From assembly GCF_009192995.1 (NCBI RefSeq), contig NZ_SDID01000009.1, positions 44,920-108,919 of the forward strand: 64,000 nucleotides of DNA, given 5' to 3'. Origin of the DNA: Sulfurimonas indica. GTDB lineage: Bacteria > Campylobacterota > Campylobacteria > Campylobacterales > Sulfurimonadaceae. This document shows, piece by piece, positions 36,419 to 44,505 of the stretch (positions within the stretch are counted from its first letter, which is position 1; each line of letters starts with the position of its first letter). A program made the translations under genes and the position numbers. Under the pieces are notes generated by a model. The model was not told where the DNA came from, made no database searches, and saw only the letters and a program-made list of their open reading frames with translations.

Positions 36419-36733
36419 ATGGCTGGTATTAAAGTAAAAGCAAAATTAAAAAATGGTGTAGTTAATGTTAAAGCTATGGCTAAACATGCAATGATGACAT
36501 ACAACATGGCAGAGAAAAAAACTGGAAGCAGAGATAATGCAAACTTCATTACGCATATCAGTGCAACTGTAAACGGTGAAACTGTATTTGACATGTCAAC
36601 GTCTCAGTTCTTATCTAAAAACCCTATCTTTAAATTCCAATTTAAAGGAATCGGTAAAAAAGGCGACAAAGTAGAAATGCTTGCTGTTGACCTTAAAGGA
36701 AAAACTTACAAAGGTAAAGGTAAAATCAAATAA
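36419..36733 (+). CDS. soxZ: Sulfur carrier partner SoxZ
   Basis: A 104-residue SoxZ, which wraps around SoxY and presents its C-terminal arm. The immunoglobulin-like beta-sandwich is recognisable from IKVKAKLKNGVVNVKAMAKHAM, ANFITHISATVNGETVFDM and the closing GDKVEMLAVDLKGKTYKGKGKIK. It has no signal peptide and would be exported with SoxY through Tat. AAGGAA precedes the ATG. A stem-loop follows the stop. Confidence 0.93.
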   Translation: MAGIKVKAKLKNGVVNVKAMAKHAMMTYNMAEKKTGSRDNANFITHISATVNGETVFDMSTSQFLSKNPIFKFQFKGIGKKGDKVEMLAVDLKGKTYKGKGKIK

Positions 36734-36754
36734 TCTTTTGATTTTACCCTCTTA

Positions 36755-36781
36755 AAAGAGCAAGCATACATGCTGCTCTTT
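36755..36781 (+). terminator. Stem-loop after soxZ
   Basis: AAAGAGCAAGCA (36755-36766) pairs with TGCTGCTCTTT (36771-36781), with one bulged base and a four-base loop. A T-run is weak, so termination is plausible rather than certain. Confidence 0.5.
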
Positions 36782-36897
36782 ACCAACATACATTTTTAAC
36801 CTCTTAATCTTCATACACTCTTTTTTCAAGTTCTATGTGCTCCTCAATGACTAGTAGATTTTGAAAAAACAGTGATATAAATTACAATGGACAGACA

Positions 36898-37338
36898 ATG
36901 CAAGGAAAAGTAGTAGCACTCTACATTACAAAAAACGATGCCGATAAAACAAGAGAGAGACCCTCTATAATAGATCTAGATGAGAATGGCATTATCGGTG
37001 ATAAATTTTATGCAAAAGATATGCAAAGAGCAATTTTAATCACAGCAACCGACAGTTACAAACTCGCAAAAGAGAATGGTATAGATATCACTGAGGGCTC
37101 TTTGGGAGAAAATCTTCTTATAGACATAAACCCATATCATCTGCTTCCGGGAGAGAGGTTGAGTGTTGGTGATACACTTCTAGAAATCACTCAAAACTGT
37201 ACACTCTGCAAAGGGCTCTCGACATTAAACTCTCAACTCCCAAAACTTCTCAAAGATGACAGGGGTATCTTCGCAAAAGTCGTCAATGGACCTCATAGAA
37301 TAAAAACAGGAGATGAAGTCAAAATACAAACTTATTAA
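36898..37338 (+). CDS. MOSC-domain protein
   Basis: A 146-residue MOSC protein (molybdenum cofactor sulfurase C-terminal fold): GIIGDKFYAKDMQRAILITATDSY, GSLGENLLIDI, LLPGERLSVGDTLLEITQNCTLCKGL with the conserved Cys, and VVNGPHRIKTGDEVKI. Such stand-alone proteins bind or sulfurate Mo cofactor or transfer sulfur; the exact role is open. Its position after soxCDYZ fits cofactor maturation of SoxC. Confidence 0.88.
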   Translation: MQGKVVALYITKNDADKTRERPSIIDLDENGIIGDKFYAKDMQRAILITATDSYKLAKENGIDITEGSLGENLLIDINPYHLLPGERLSVGDTLLEITQNCTLCKGLSTLNSQLPKLLKDDRGIFAKVVNGPHRIKTGDEVKIQTY

Positions 37339-37394
37339 TATATAAATAATATTAATAATGCCACAGTTATACAATTTATCAAAGGGGCTATATA

Positions 37395-38351
37395 GTGGAA
37401 AGACTTTTATTACGATTTATTATAACTTTTGTGAGTATCTTTGCTTTTACTTTGCATGATGCTACAGCGAAAACATTATAAGATGTTCAAATTTATACTT
37501 CTGCAAACAGCAGCGGTACCATAACTACAAAGAGCATAGAGGCAGCTTTTGATACAGTAGGCTTAAGTGTCGCCGGTAATAATAATATGAACATACCTTT
37601 TGAAAAAAGGTTTAAAAAGAGACACTATAAGGTCTATAATCTTGCTATGTTTATGAACACTGATCTTACATATAAACTTCTTAAAAAATATCCTTCTTTT
37701 GGGGCTCTTACACCTTTGACAATGTCTATTTGGGAGGACAGCAGTGGTAATATGAACATCGCTACACTTACGTATAACGGCATGGCACGAGCAACAAAGA
37801 TACCTCCAAATGACAAAGATTTACGTGCATACGCTGCTCTTGTACATAAAGCGTTGAGAAAAGCAATGCCAAATGGACACTTTAAAAAGATGTTTACAAA
37901 ACCAACGCATCAAAACAGATCTTTTCAAATAAACTTCACATCCGAAGTTGAGCTTGAAGATGATGCAACTGTCGAAGATTTCATTGAAGATTTTGAGAGT
38001 GAATTTGAAGGAGAATTAGAACCACTTGGTTTCTTATTTCCAAACTATACAAATGTTCAGGAAGAGATTTTCGATGATTATGAATACAATGCGTATGATT
38101 TTTACCATACCTACTCCATTTGTAAATTTGATGTAATCTACCCTGTATCAAAATACCATCCAGAAGCCGGTGCCTGGGCACCTTGCTCTTTTTATCTTTA
38201 TAAGAAAAAAGGCGAAAAAAGTATGCATATGGGCTTTTTAGGTGTTGAGAACTGGATTACAACACTAGATATAAAAGATAGACAATCAATAAAGCCGCTC
38301 AAAGAAGCACAAGGTATGATTGTAAAAGTTTTAGATGAAATAGCACAATAA
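37395..38351 (+). pseudogene. Exported DUF302-type protein interrupted by an in-frame TAA
   Basis: The frame from a GTG at 37395 (AAAGGGG upstream) encodes a signal peptide-like N-terminus (MERLLLRFIITFVSIFAFTL, then HDATAKTL) and hits TAA at 37479-37481. The same frame then continues without break, first through 35 codons lacking an ATG and then from ATG 37587 through 254 codons of DUF302-like protein with KYPSFGALTPLTMSIWED. No ribosome binding site precedes 37587. The simplest reading is a nonsense mutation in an exported protein; an internal start giving a cytoplasmic 254-residue product is possible. The downstream DUF4395 gene looks intact. Confidence 0.65.
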
Positions 38352-38361
38352 AAGGATAGAT

Positions 38362-39102
38362 TTGAACCTACAGAGTTTTTTATGGGAATATGGAGAAAAA
38401 GTTCCCGGTTACGATGTTACTGTCATCAACGAAAGAGAAGCACGGGCAGCAGCAGGGATTCTTGCAACACTTGGAATGATTGTAATATTTGTGGGTATAG
38501 GATACAACCATATTATCGTTGCGCGCGTCTATTTGGCATTTTTATTTATCGATTTTACAGCAAGGGTTATAAGCCCTACATACTCCCCTTCTCTACTACT
38601 GGGAAAATTTATTGTCCGCAATCAAAAACCTGAATATGTAGGAGGCCTACAAAAGCGCTTCGCATGGACACTTGGCTGGATAGTATCCTGGCCTATGCTT
38701 TACTGGTTTGTGCTACACTGGGACATTACCTTTTACAAAGTCATGATCTGTGTACTGTGTCTTACGCTGATGACTCTTGAGAGTGCCTTTTCTATCTGCG
38801 TGGGGTGCATGATATACAAAGCCATCACAAGAGAAAATGCGAAACATTGTCCGGGTGGAGTATGTGAGATTCGTCAAAAAGAGCCTATACAAAAATTTAA
38901 TCCTCTGCAGGCAACTATAGCTGTAATAACGACAGTTGGGCTTATTATAGGGATATATCTCTTTCTTGCAAAGACAGAGTCAAAAACATTCTTTGGGGCT
39001 TTTTTACATGAAGCAGTACTCACCAAAGCACAACTAGAAAAAGAGAAAGAAGAAGCTTATCAAAGAGAGTTGGAAAAAGAGTTTGGAGATGATGACTTCT
39101 AA
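38362..39102 (+). CDS. DUF4395-type membrane protein
   Basis: A 246-residue inner-membrane protein with about five helices and the DUF4395 pattern: VNEREARAAAGILATLGM, FLFIDFTARVISPTYSPSLLLGKFIV and FSICVGCMIYKAI with a CVGC motif. The function is unknown; these proteins often occur with thiol-redox or sulfur genes. The C-terminus is a charged tail. The start is a TTG at 38362 with AAAGGA upstream. It lies ten bases after the DUF302-type gene and probably shares its transcript. Confidence 0.8.
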   Translation: MNLQSFLWEYGEKVPGYDVTVINEREARAAAGILATLGMIVIFVGIGYNHIIVARVYLAFLFIDFTARVISPTYSPSLLLGKFIVRNQKPEYVGGLQKRFAWTLGWIVSWPMLYWFVLHWDITFYKVMICVLCLTLMTLESAFSICVGCMIYKAITRENAKHCPGGVCEIRQKEPIQKFNPLQATIAVITTVGLIIGIYLFLAKTESKTFFGAFLHEAVLTKAQLEKEKEEAYQRELEKEFGDDDF

Positions 39103-39108
39103 ACTCTT

Positions 39109-40182
39109 CTACTGATAATACTTTACAACTCCATCCATACGTGAGCCCATATTTAAAAGCAGCATATCAGCGATAACAAGTGCTGCCATAGCTTCACAAA
39201 CAATAGTACCGCGAATGGCAACACAAGGATCATGACGACCTTTAAGGGCAAAATCAACCTCTTCATTATTTGTTGTTATCGTATGCTGTTCTTGAAAGAT
39301 AGAAGGTGTTGGTTTAAAGTAAACATTGAGCACAATATCATCACCATTACTAATGCCACCCAAAATCCCTCCTGCATGATTAGACTCAAATCCATCGGCA
39401 CGGATCGCATCATTATTCTCTGATCCAAGCAGACGTGAGCTAAGCACTCCATCACCAATCTCTACTGCTTTTACAGCATTGATTCCCATCATTGCATCAG
39501 CTAAAACACCATCAAGTTTATAGTACAGTGGCTGTCCAAGTCCAACAGGAACACCTTTAATAAGTACACGAGAAACACCTCCAACAGAGTCATGTCTACT
39601 CTTTGCTTCGAGTATTGCTGCTTTTTGTGCCTCTTCTACTTTTGCATCAAGTGCATAGATAATGCTCTCATTCACCCTTGCATAATCATACGACTCTGCT
39701 TTAATGCCATGAACTTCACTAATACCACTGAGTACTTCAATGCCAAGAGAGCGCAACATCAGTTTTGCAATCGCACCTGCTGCAACACGAGCCGCAGTCT
39801 CACGAGCCGAACTTCGCCCGCCACCACGATAATCACGCAAACCATATTTATGAAAATAGGTAAAATCTGCATGCCCAGGGCGAAAAATATCTTTTATATT
39901 TGAATAGTCACGCGATTTCTGATTCGTGTTATAGATAATCATCGCTATTGGCGTCCCTGTACTCTTTCCTTCAAAAACACCACTGAGTATCTCTACTTTG
40001 TCAGCCTCTTTACGAGCCGTTTCAAACTCACTCTTACCCGGTTTTCTACGATCTAGCTCACTCTGAATAAAAGCCTCATCAATCTCTAATCCTGCCGGCA
40101 CACCATCTAAGATACATCCAAGTGCCTTTCCGTGAGACTCTCCAAATGTAGAAAATCGTAATTTCATGCCAAAACTGTTCAC
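39109..40182 (-). CDS. aroC: Chorismate synthase
   Basis: A 357-residue enzyme making chorismate from EPSP with reduced FMN. Signatures are RFSTFGESHGKALGCILDGVPAG near the N-terminus, RGGGRSSARETAARVAAGAIAK (about 120-140) and GRHDPCVAIRGTIVCEAM near the C-terminus. It is the last gene of a minus-strand run with rnc and rnhA; its start abuts the rnc stop. Confidence 0.96.
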   Translation of the reverse strand: MNSFGMKLRFSTFGESHGKALGCILDGVPAGLEIDEAFIQSELDRRKPGKSEFETARKEADKVEILSGVFEGKSTGTPIAMIIYNTNQKSRDYSNIKDIFRPGHADFTYFHKYGLRDYRGGGRSSARETAARVAAGAIAKLMLRSLGIEVLSGISEVHGIKAESYDYARVNESIIYALDAKVEEAQKAAILEAKSRHDSVGGVSRVLIKGVPVGLGQPLYYKLDGVLADAMMGINAVKAVEIGDGVLSSRLLGSENNDAIRADGFESNHAGGILGGISNGDDIVLNVYFKPTPSIFQEQHTITTNNEEVDFALKGRHDPCVAIRGTIVCEAMAALVIADMLLLNMGSRMDGVVKYYQ

Positions 40183-40862
40183 TATTTTTCCTCTTTTAAT
40201 ATATCAACTGCCAATTTCGCAGCCTCTTGCTGCGCTATCTTCTTACTCTTACCAATTGCTCGTGCGTACTCTTTATCTTCGATATATACTGCTACTTCAA
40301 ACTCTTTTTTATGGTCAGGTCCACGTGAGGCTATAACCTTATACTCCGGAGTGATCCCAAAGCGTGCCTGCGTGAGCTCTTGAAGTGTTGTTTTAAAATC
40401 TCTAAAGAGTGAATCTAAAGAGATCTCTTTATGATTTTCTTCAATAAGTTTGATAGCTATCTCTTGGACTCTCTTGAGACCGGCTTCTAGATAAATGGCC
40501 CCCATTATCGCTTCAAAGGCATTGGAGAGCAGCGATGATTTCTCACGTCCGCCATTATTGTCTTCCGCATTGGAGAGTAGTATATAATCCCCAAGATTAA
40601 GAGCACGTGCCAATTTATCAAAACCTGTCTCATTGACAAGAGATGCACGTATCTTTGAGAGTTTCCCTTCATCAGAATCTCGAAACTTTCTAAAAAGATA
40701 CTCGCCTACCACAAGGTCAAGTACCGCATCTCCTAAAAACTCCAAGCGCTCATTATCGTAGGGCTGTTTATAACTTTTATGTGTCAGCGCTTCGATAATG
40801 AGCTTTTTGTCTTTAAACTCGTATCCTAACTTCTTCTCTAATGTCTCTATGTTTTTATGCAT
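40182..40862 (-). CDS. rnc: Ribonuclease III
   Basis: A 226-residue dsRNA endonuclease. The catalytic domain has [16 protein letters not shown] (about 38-53) and the second metal site [10 protein letters not shown]; the C-terminal dsRNA-binding domain (about 155-222) ends [21 protein letters not shown]. It lies between rnhA and aroC in a compact minus-strand run, 12 bases after rnhA. Confidence 0.96.
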   Translation of the reverse strand: MHKNIETLEKKLGYEFKDKKLIIEALTHKSYKQPYDNERLEFLGDAVLDLVVGEYLFRKFRDSDEGKLSKIRASLVNETGFDKLARALNLGDYILLSNAEDNNGGREKSSLLSNAFEAIMGAIYLEAGLKRVQEIAIKLIEENHKEISLDSLFRDFKTTLQELTQARFGITPEYKVIASRGPDHKKEFEVAVYIEDKEYARAIGKSKKIAQQEAAKLAVDILKEEK

Positions 40863-40874
40863 ATTGTCCTCATT

Positions 40875-41303
40875 TTACAGTGAATCCTTCGCTTTTTGAG
40901 CTGCATCACGAGCTAGTTTGTCACAACGCTCATTCTCAATATGTCCATCATGTCCACGCACCCAAATCGCATGAATCTTATGTGGTTTTGACACCTCAAC
41001 ATACTCTCTCCACAAGTCTGGATTTTTCACTTTTTTAAAATCTTTTTTTATCCAGCCATCAAGCCACTCATTGATACCCTTAACAACATAAGAAGAGTCC
41101 GATACTATATCGACATCACAAGGTTCTTTTAAAGCTTTCAGCCCTTCAATAACCCCTTTTAACTCCATTCTGTTGTTTGTAGTATGAAACTCTTGGCCAC
41201 TAAGCTCTTTTTCTTTGTCTCCATAGCGAAGAACGACGCCATATCCTCCAGGACCTGGATTTCCAAGAGCACTGCCATCACTGAAAAGAGTTATTTTCTT
41301 CAC
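40875..41303 (-). CDS. rnhA: Ribonuclease HI
   Basis: A 142-residue enzyme degrading RNA in RNA-DNA hybrids. The four acidic residues appear in LFSDGSALGNPGPGG, MELKGVIEGL, IVSDSSYVV and ENERCDKLAR. The start is the GTG at 41303, because AAAGGA lies five bases upstream and the standard MKKITLFSDGS N-terminus results; the ATG at 41318 would add five residues. It overlaps the end of the LapB-like gene by 26 bases. Confidence 0.93.
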   Translation of the reverse strand: MKKITLFSDGSALGNPGPGGYGVVLRYGDKEKELSGQEFHTTNNRMELKGVIEGLKALKEPCDVDIVSDSSYVVKGINEWLDGWIKKDFKKVKNPDLWREYVEVSKPHKIHAIWVRGHDGHIENERCDKLARDAAQKAKDSL

Positions 41304-42324
41304 CAAAATCCTTTGCATAGTCTCGACTTAAACTCCACTCTACCATTGCCGTATCAATGGCATGACACGAGCTACAACGACTAAATGCAAAAGGGGCAAC
41401 ACTTTTACAGCTGCTGCAGATATACTCAAAGCTCAGTGTTGCATTTGCTTTTGCATCAAGTTTAATTAAAAGATCAAACTCAAAAACAGAACTTCTGTCA
41501 CTAAGCTTGACATCACCACGAGCACTGTAAAGCTCACGCAGAAAAGAGTTTTGTGAAATTATATCTAAATTCAGATCCTTTCTATCGCATCTCCAAAGTA
41601 CTTCCGTGAGTAACTCACTCTTTGAAATATCCAAGTTTTCCCATGCTTTTTTAGGGTTCACTCTAAAGAGATACTCAAAAATAAGGTAACTTAGATAGTG
41701 GTTTTGCTGGTAAATCTCTAAAAGTTTTTCCACCTTTTCCTGCTCATCTGTCACATCATCACTGAGTATTGCAAGAGCCTGTAGATATGCTCGCTCCAAT
41801 GCGATATCTTCATCTAGTTCATCAAGTGGTTCTAAAACTTCTAATGCAGACTGATAATCTCGCATATATTCATACACCAAAAGTAAGTAGTGCAGTGCTT
41901 GCGGCGTACGGGGGCTTGATTTGAGTATCTCTAAAAAGATCTGCTTGGAACGTTCTAAGAAACCAGCTTTAAAGTAGGTTTTTCCGAGTAAAAACATTGT
42001 CTCTCTCGTATTAATACTTCCTCCAACATTGAGTATCTCATTGTATATCTCTATACTCTTTTCATACTCTCCGTTTTTATAATAAGAGTTTGCGAGTAAC
42101 AGCCATGACTTTTCAGAAAGCTCTCCACTTGAGATGAGTACCTGCAACTCATCTTTTGAAGGGAGTGTTTTAAACTGTCGTAAAAATCTGTCTAAATGAC
42201 GAGAGTCTTGCGTACGCTTATAACGCCCCCACCAATAGGAAAAAAAAGTGATGATGAAAATAATGGCAAAAAAGATAATAATAGAAAAAAGTGGGTCACG
42301 AAATTCAATAAAAAACATATCCAT
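41278..42324 (-). CDS. LapB/YciM-like TPR protein with zinc ribbon
   Basis: A 348-residue protein with one N-terminal membrane helix (about 12-32), a run of TPR repeats (about 70-260) and a C-terminal rubredoxin-like metal knuckle CSSCKS...CSSCHA (about 303-320). This is the architecture of LapB, the adaptor that controls LpxC turnover through FtsH in enterobacteria. Whether it does so here is unknown. Its ATG overlaps the upstream stop as TAATG. It is followed by rnhA. Confidence 0.75.
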   Translation of the reverse strand: MDMFFIEFRDPLFSIIIFFAIIFIITFFSYWWGRYKRTQDSRHLDRFLRQFKTLPSKDELQVLISSGELSEKSWLLLANSYYKNGEYEKSIEIYNEILNVGGSINTRETMFLLGKTYFKAGFLERSKQIFLEILKSSPRTPQALHYLLLVYEYMRDYQSALEVLEPLDELDEDIALERAYLQALAILSDDVTDEQEKVEKLLEIYQQNHYLSYLIFEYLFRVNPKKAWENLDISKSELLTEVLWRCDRKDLNLDIISQNSFLRELYSARGDVKLSDRSSVFEFDLLIKLDAKANATLSFEYICSSCKSVAPFAFSRCSSCHAIDTAMVEWSLSRDYAKDFGEENNSFQ

Positions 42325-42791
42325 TAATCATACACCACTATGCCATAATCATTTTTCAAGTTATAAAAAGTACAATCGTGCGTAATCTCCAAATCTTTCA
42401 TCCGTCCGAGTTGAATAAAAGAGTTGCGTGAGACCTGTATACCGTTTTCACGAAAGAACTTACGGATATTTACGAACTTTACATCTTCTACAAACTTGTA
42501 CTCAAACTCCCTGTGTAGCTTCATCTTATCGGTCGTGAACAGATGTTCATTAACATGCAGTTGGTCTGATGCGTACTTGATTGGCAGATATCCTGAAAGG
42601 TCTGTCAAAATCTCTTCTACATATTCATGTTTTTTTGGAAGCGTATTTTTTTGAATAAAAATGTACTTGTTGTTGAGTTTTAAAGTTTGTGTATTTCTCC
42701 AGTATTTATAAGCAGGATTGGAGACGCCAAGTTTTGCATAAACTTCACGCCATAGCCAAAAAGAGTTAAGGGTGTTGGGAAGTGCTGACAT
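42324..42791 (-). CDS. Hypothetical protein, CZB/unknown type
   Basis: A 155-residue, soluble, aromatic-rich protein (NSFWLWREVYAKLGVSNPAYKYWRNTQ at the N-terminus, then basic and beta-rich). I do not recognise the family; helix-turn-helix-like content around residues 100-130 (VNIRKFFRENGIQVSRNSFIQLGRM) is possible. It is coupled by TAATG overlap to the LapB-like gene. No signal peptide or membrane segment is seen. Confidence 0.6.
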   Translation of the reverse strand: MSALPNTLNSFWLWREVYAKLGVSNPAYKYWRNTQTLKLNNKYIFIQKNTLPKKHEYVEEILTDLSGYLPIKYASDQLHVNEHLFTTDKMKLHREFEYKFVEDVKFVNIRKFFRENGIQVSRNSFIQLGRMKDLEITHDCTFYNLKNDYGIVVYD

Positions 42792-42889
42792 CTCTTTTTA
42801 GCTCCTTTATTAATCTCTTAGAGTAGATTATATACTCTTTTTTCCTAGAGTTTTCTAAAGTGCTAAAAAGAGTCCTCTTTTTAGACTTT

Positions 42890-43954
42890 TTAAAAAGCAG
42901 CCGTTACAAATTTTGTAACAACAAATCCACCTGCAATAAGCCAAACAAACATTGCTCCGGCAGTATAAAGCGGTGCAAGACCAAGCCCTTTAAATTTTGA
43001 GAAGATTGTTCCCATACCAAGTGCTGTCATCGCCATTGTTAAGAGGAATGTATCTATCTCATTGATAACACTTACTATATTATGCGGAACCAGATCTAAA
43101 GAGTTAAATCCTGCCATACCGATAAAATAAACCGCAAACCATGGGATAACAAGTTTTACACCACTTGTAGCTCCACCAGTTTTTTTCGCTTGCATTGAAA
43201 GATAGATGCCAAGAACGATAAGCATCGGTGCAATCATAATAACACGTGTCATCTTTACGATAACTGCAGAGTTAGCCATCGTTTCAGGAGCACCTGGAAC
43301 AGAAGCAGGAACAGCAACAACCTGTGCCACCTCATGAATCGTACCACCTACATAGATACCAAACTGCTCCGGTGTCATATGTAAAAACCCTGTTGCAGGC
43401 TCGATAATCGTTGAATAAAGTACCGGATATAAGAACATTGAAATTGTACCAAAGAGAACAACCATAGAAACAGCTACTGCAGTTTTATGTCCTTCAGCTT
43501 TGAGTACCGGTTCTGTTGCCAAAACTGCAGCAGCACCACAAACAGAAGCACCACTTGCCGTAAGCATTGATGTGTCTCTGTCCATTTTAAAAGCTTTGAT
43601 ACCAAGATATGTACCTAAGATAAAAGTCGTTGAGAGCATAATAAGTGATACCATAAAACCACTCATACCCACTTCCATAATCTGTTGAAATGTAATTCTA
43701 AAACCATAAAACACGATTGCAAAACGCAGAATCTTTTTACCAGAGAATGTAATACCTGTTCCCCATTCGCTAGGGATATGATTATGAAGTGTATTTGCAT
43801 AAAAGATACCTAAAACAATACCGATTACGAGTGGAGAAATCCCAAGAGATTTTACAAATGAAATTTGTGCAATCGACGTTGCAGCAGCTGCAAAAATTGC
43901 AACAAAGATGATACCAGAAATAGTACCTTTTCTATTTTCCTTTGAAAATGCCAT
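42890..43954 (-). CDS. yeiH: YeiH-family (UPF0324) putative sulfate exporter
   Basis: A 354-residue inner-membrane protein with about ten helices, of the YeiH/UPF0324 family. Signatures are GISPLVIGIVLGIFYANTL, RFAIVFYGFRITFQQI and GASVCGAAAVLATEPVLKA. Family members are annotated as putative sulfate exporters; direct proof is scarce. Export of sulfate or sulfonate would fit a sulfur oxidiser. A good extended -10 lies upstream. Confidence 0.88.
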   Translation of the reverse strand: MAFSKENRKGTISGIIFVAIFAAAATSIAQISFVKSLGISPLVIGIVLGIFYANTLHNHIPSEWGTGITFSGKKILRFAIVFYGFRITFQQIMEVGMSGFMVSLIMLSTTFILGTYLGIKAFKMDRDTSMLTASGASVCGAAAVLATEPVLKAEGHKTAVAVSMVVLFGTISMFLYPVLYSTIIEPATGFLHMTPEQFGIYVGGTIHEVAQVVAVPASVPGAPETMANSAVIVKMTRVIMIAPMLIVLGIYLSMQAKKTGGATSGVKLVIPWFAVYFIGMAGFNSLDLVPHNIVSVINEIDTFLLTMAMTALGMGTIFSKFKGLGLAPLYTAGAMFVWLIAGGFVVTKFVTAAF

Positions 43955-43991
43955 TATTTACCTTTGTAGAAATTTATAAACGAGAGGTGCA

Positions 43992-43997
43992 ATTATA
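43992..43997 (-). promoter_or_regulatory. Extended -10 box of yeiH
   Basis: TTTTTTGCTATAATTGC on the minus strand gives TGCTATAAT, 38 bases upstream of the yeiH ATG at 43954. Confidence 0.55.
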
Positions 43998-44099
43998 GCA
44001 AAAAATTATTTATCTTGGCTTTTGACCTCTATATTACTACAACTCTAACAACTACTCTTTGCGGCTGTAGTGCTTTTTTCATTTACAAGATATGATTTA

Positions 44100-44441
44100 A
44101 TCGCTCTTGCTCTTTACTTTGCAAGTCAAGATTTTTAAAGCAAAAGGTTATACCCGCAATTCATTAAGGGAAAAGAGTGAAGCATTTGCATCATTTGTAT
44201 TACTGATAACTCTCATTGATTTTAAATGAAAGCGCTCCATCGTCTACCTGAGTGTATGCCTTAGCTTCCCTTTTGTATAGAGCATCCCTTGTTTATTGAC
44301 GCATAGCGATGCTTTGGCATTTATCTCATTTTCCAAAGTTTTAATAAGTTGTGATTTTACAATGACTGGAATGAAGAAAAACCCAACAAAAGGATAGGCT
44401 AGAAAAAGATAAGAGAGGTATTTTATGAATTTAACAAACAA
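44100..44441 (-). pseudogene. Remnant of a DUF748-type membrane protein
   Basis: The minus-strand stretch starts like a DUF748/AsmA-like protein: FIKYLSYLFLAYPFVGFFFIPVIVKSQLI-KTLENEINAKASL, a membrane helix and the typical K-x-x-L-...-NAKASL junction. After about 46 codons it becomes unrelated and stops at 44244. In other frames further on there are family-like fragments (NASLFSLNELRV near 44150-44180). There is no ribosome binding site before the only usable start (TTG 44441). I read it as the decayed 5' end of a larger gene. The rest of 43955-44505 holds the yeiH promoter and a stem-loop, and no intact gene. Confidence 0.5.
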
Positions 44442-44482
44442 AGCTAAACTTCATTAGTTATAGTATCTAATGAAGTTTAGCT
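44442..44482 (-). terminator. Perfect 16-bp stem-loop downstream of ccoG
   Basis: AGCTAAACTTCATTAG (44442-44457) is exactly complementary to CTAATGAAGTTTAGCT (44467-44482), with a nine-base loop. On the minus strand it lies 24 bases after the ccoG stop and is followed by a T-rich stretch, so it is the likely terminator of the regulator-ccoG operon. Confidence 0.6.
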
Positions 44483-44505
44483 AATTTAGTGTCAAAGTAG
44501 AGTTA

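Noticed and set aside
44244..44441. 65-codon minus-strand frame as an intact small gene
   Set aside because: Only its first two thirds look like a protein family, it has no ribosome binding site, and the TTG start lies at the base of a terminator hairpin. I list it as a remnant instead.
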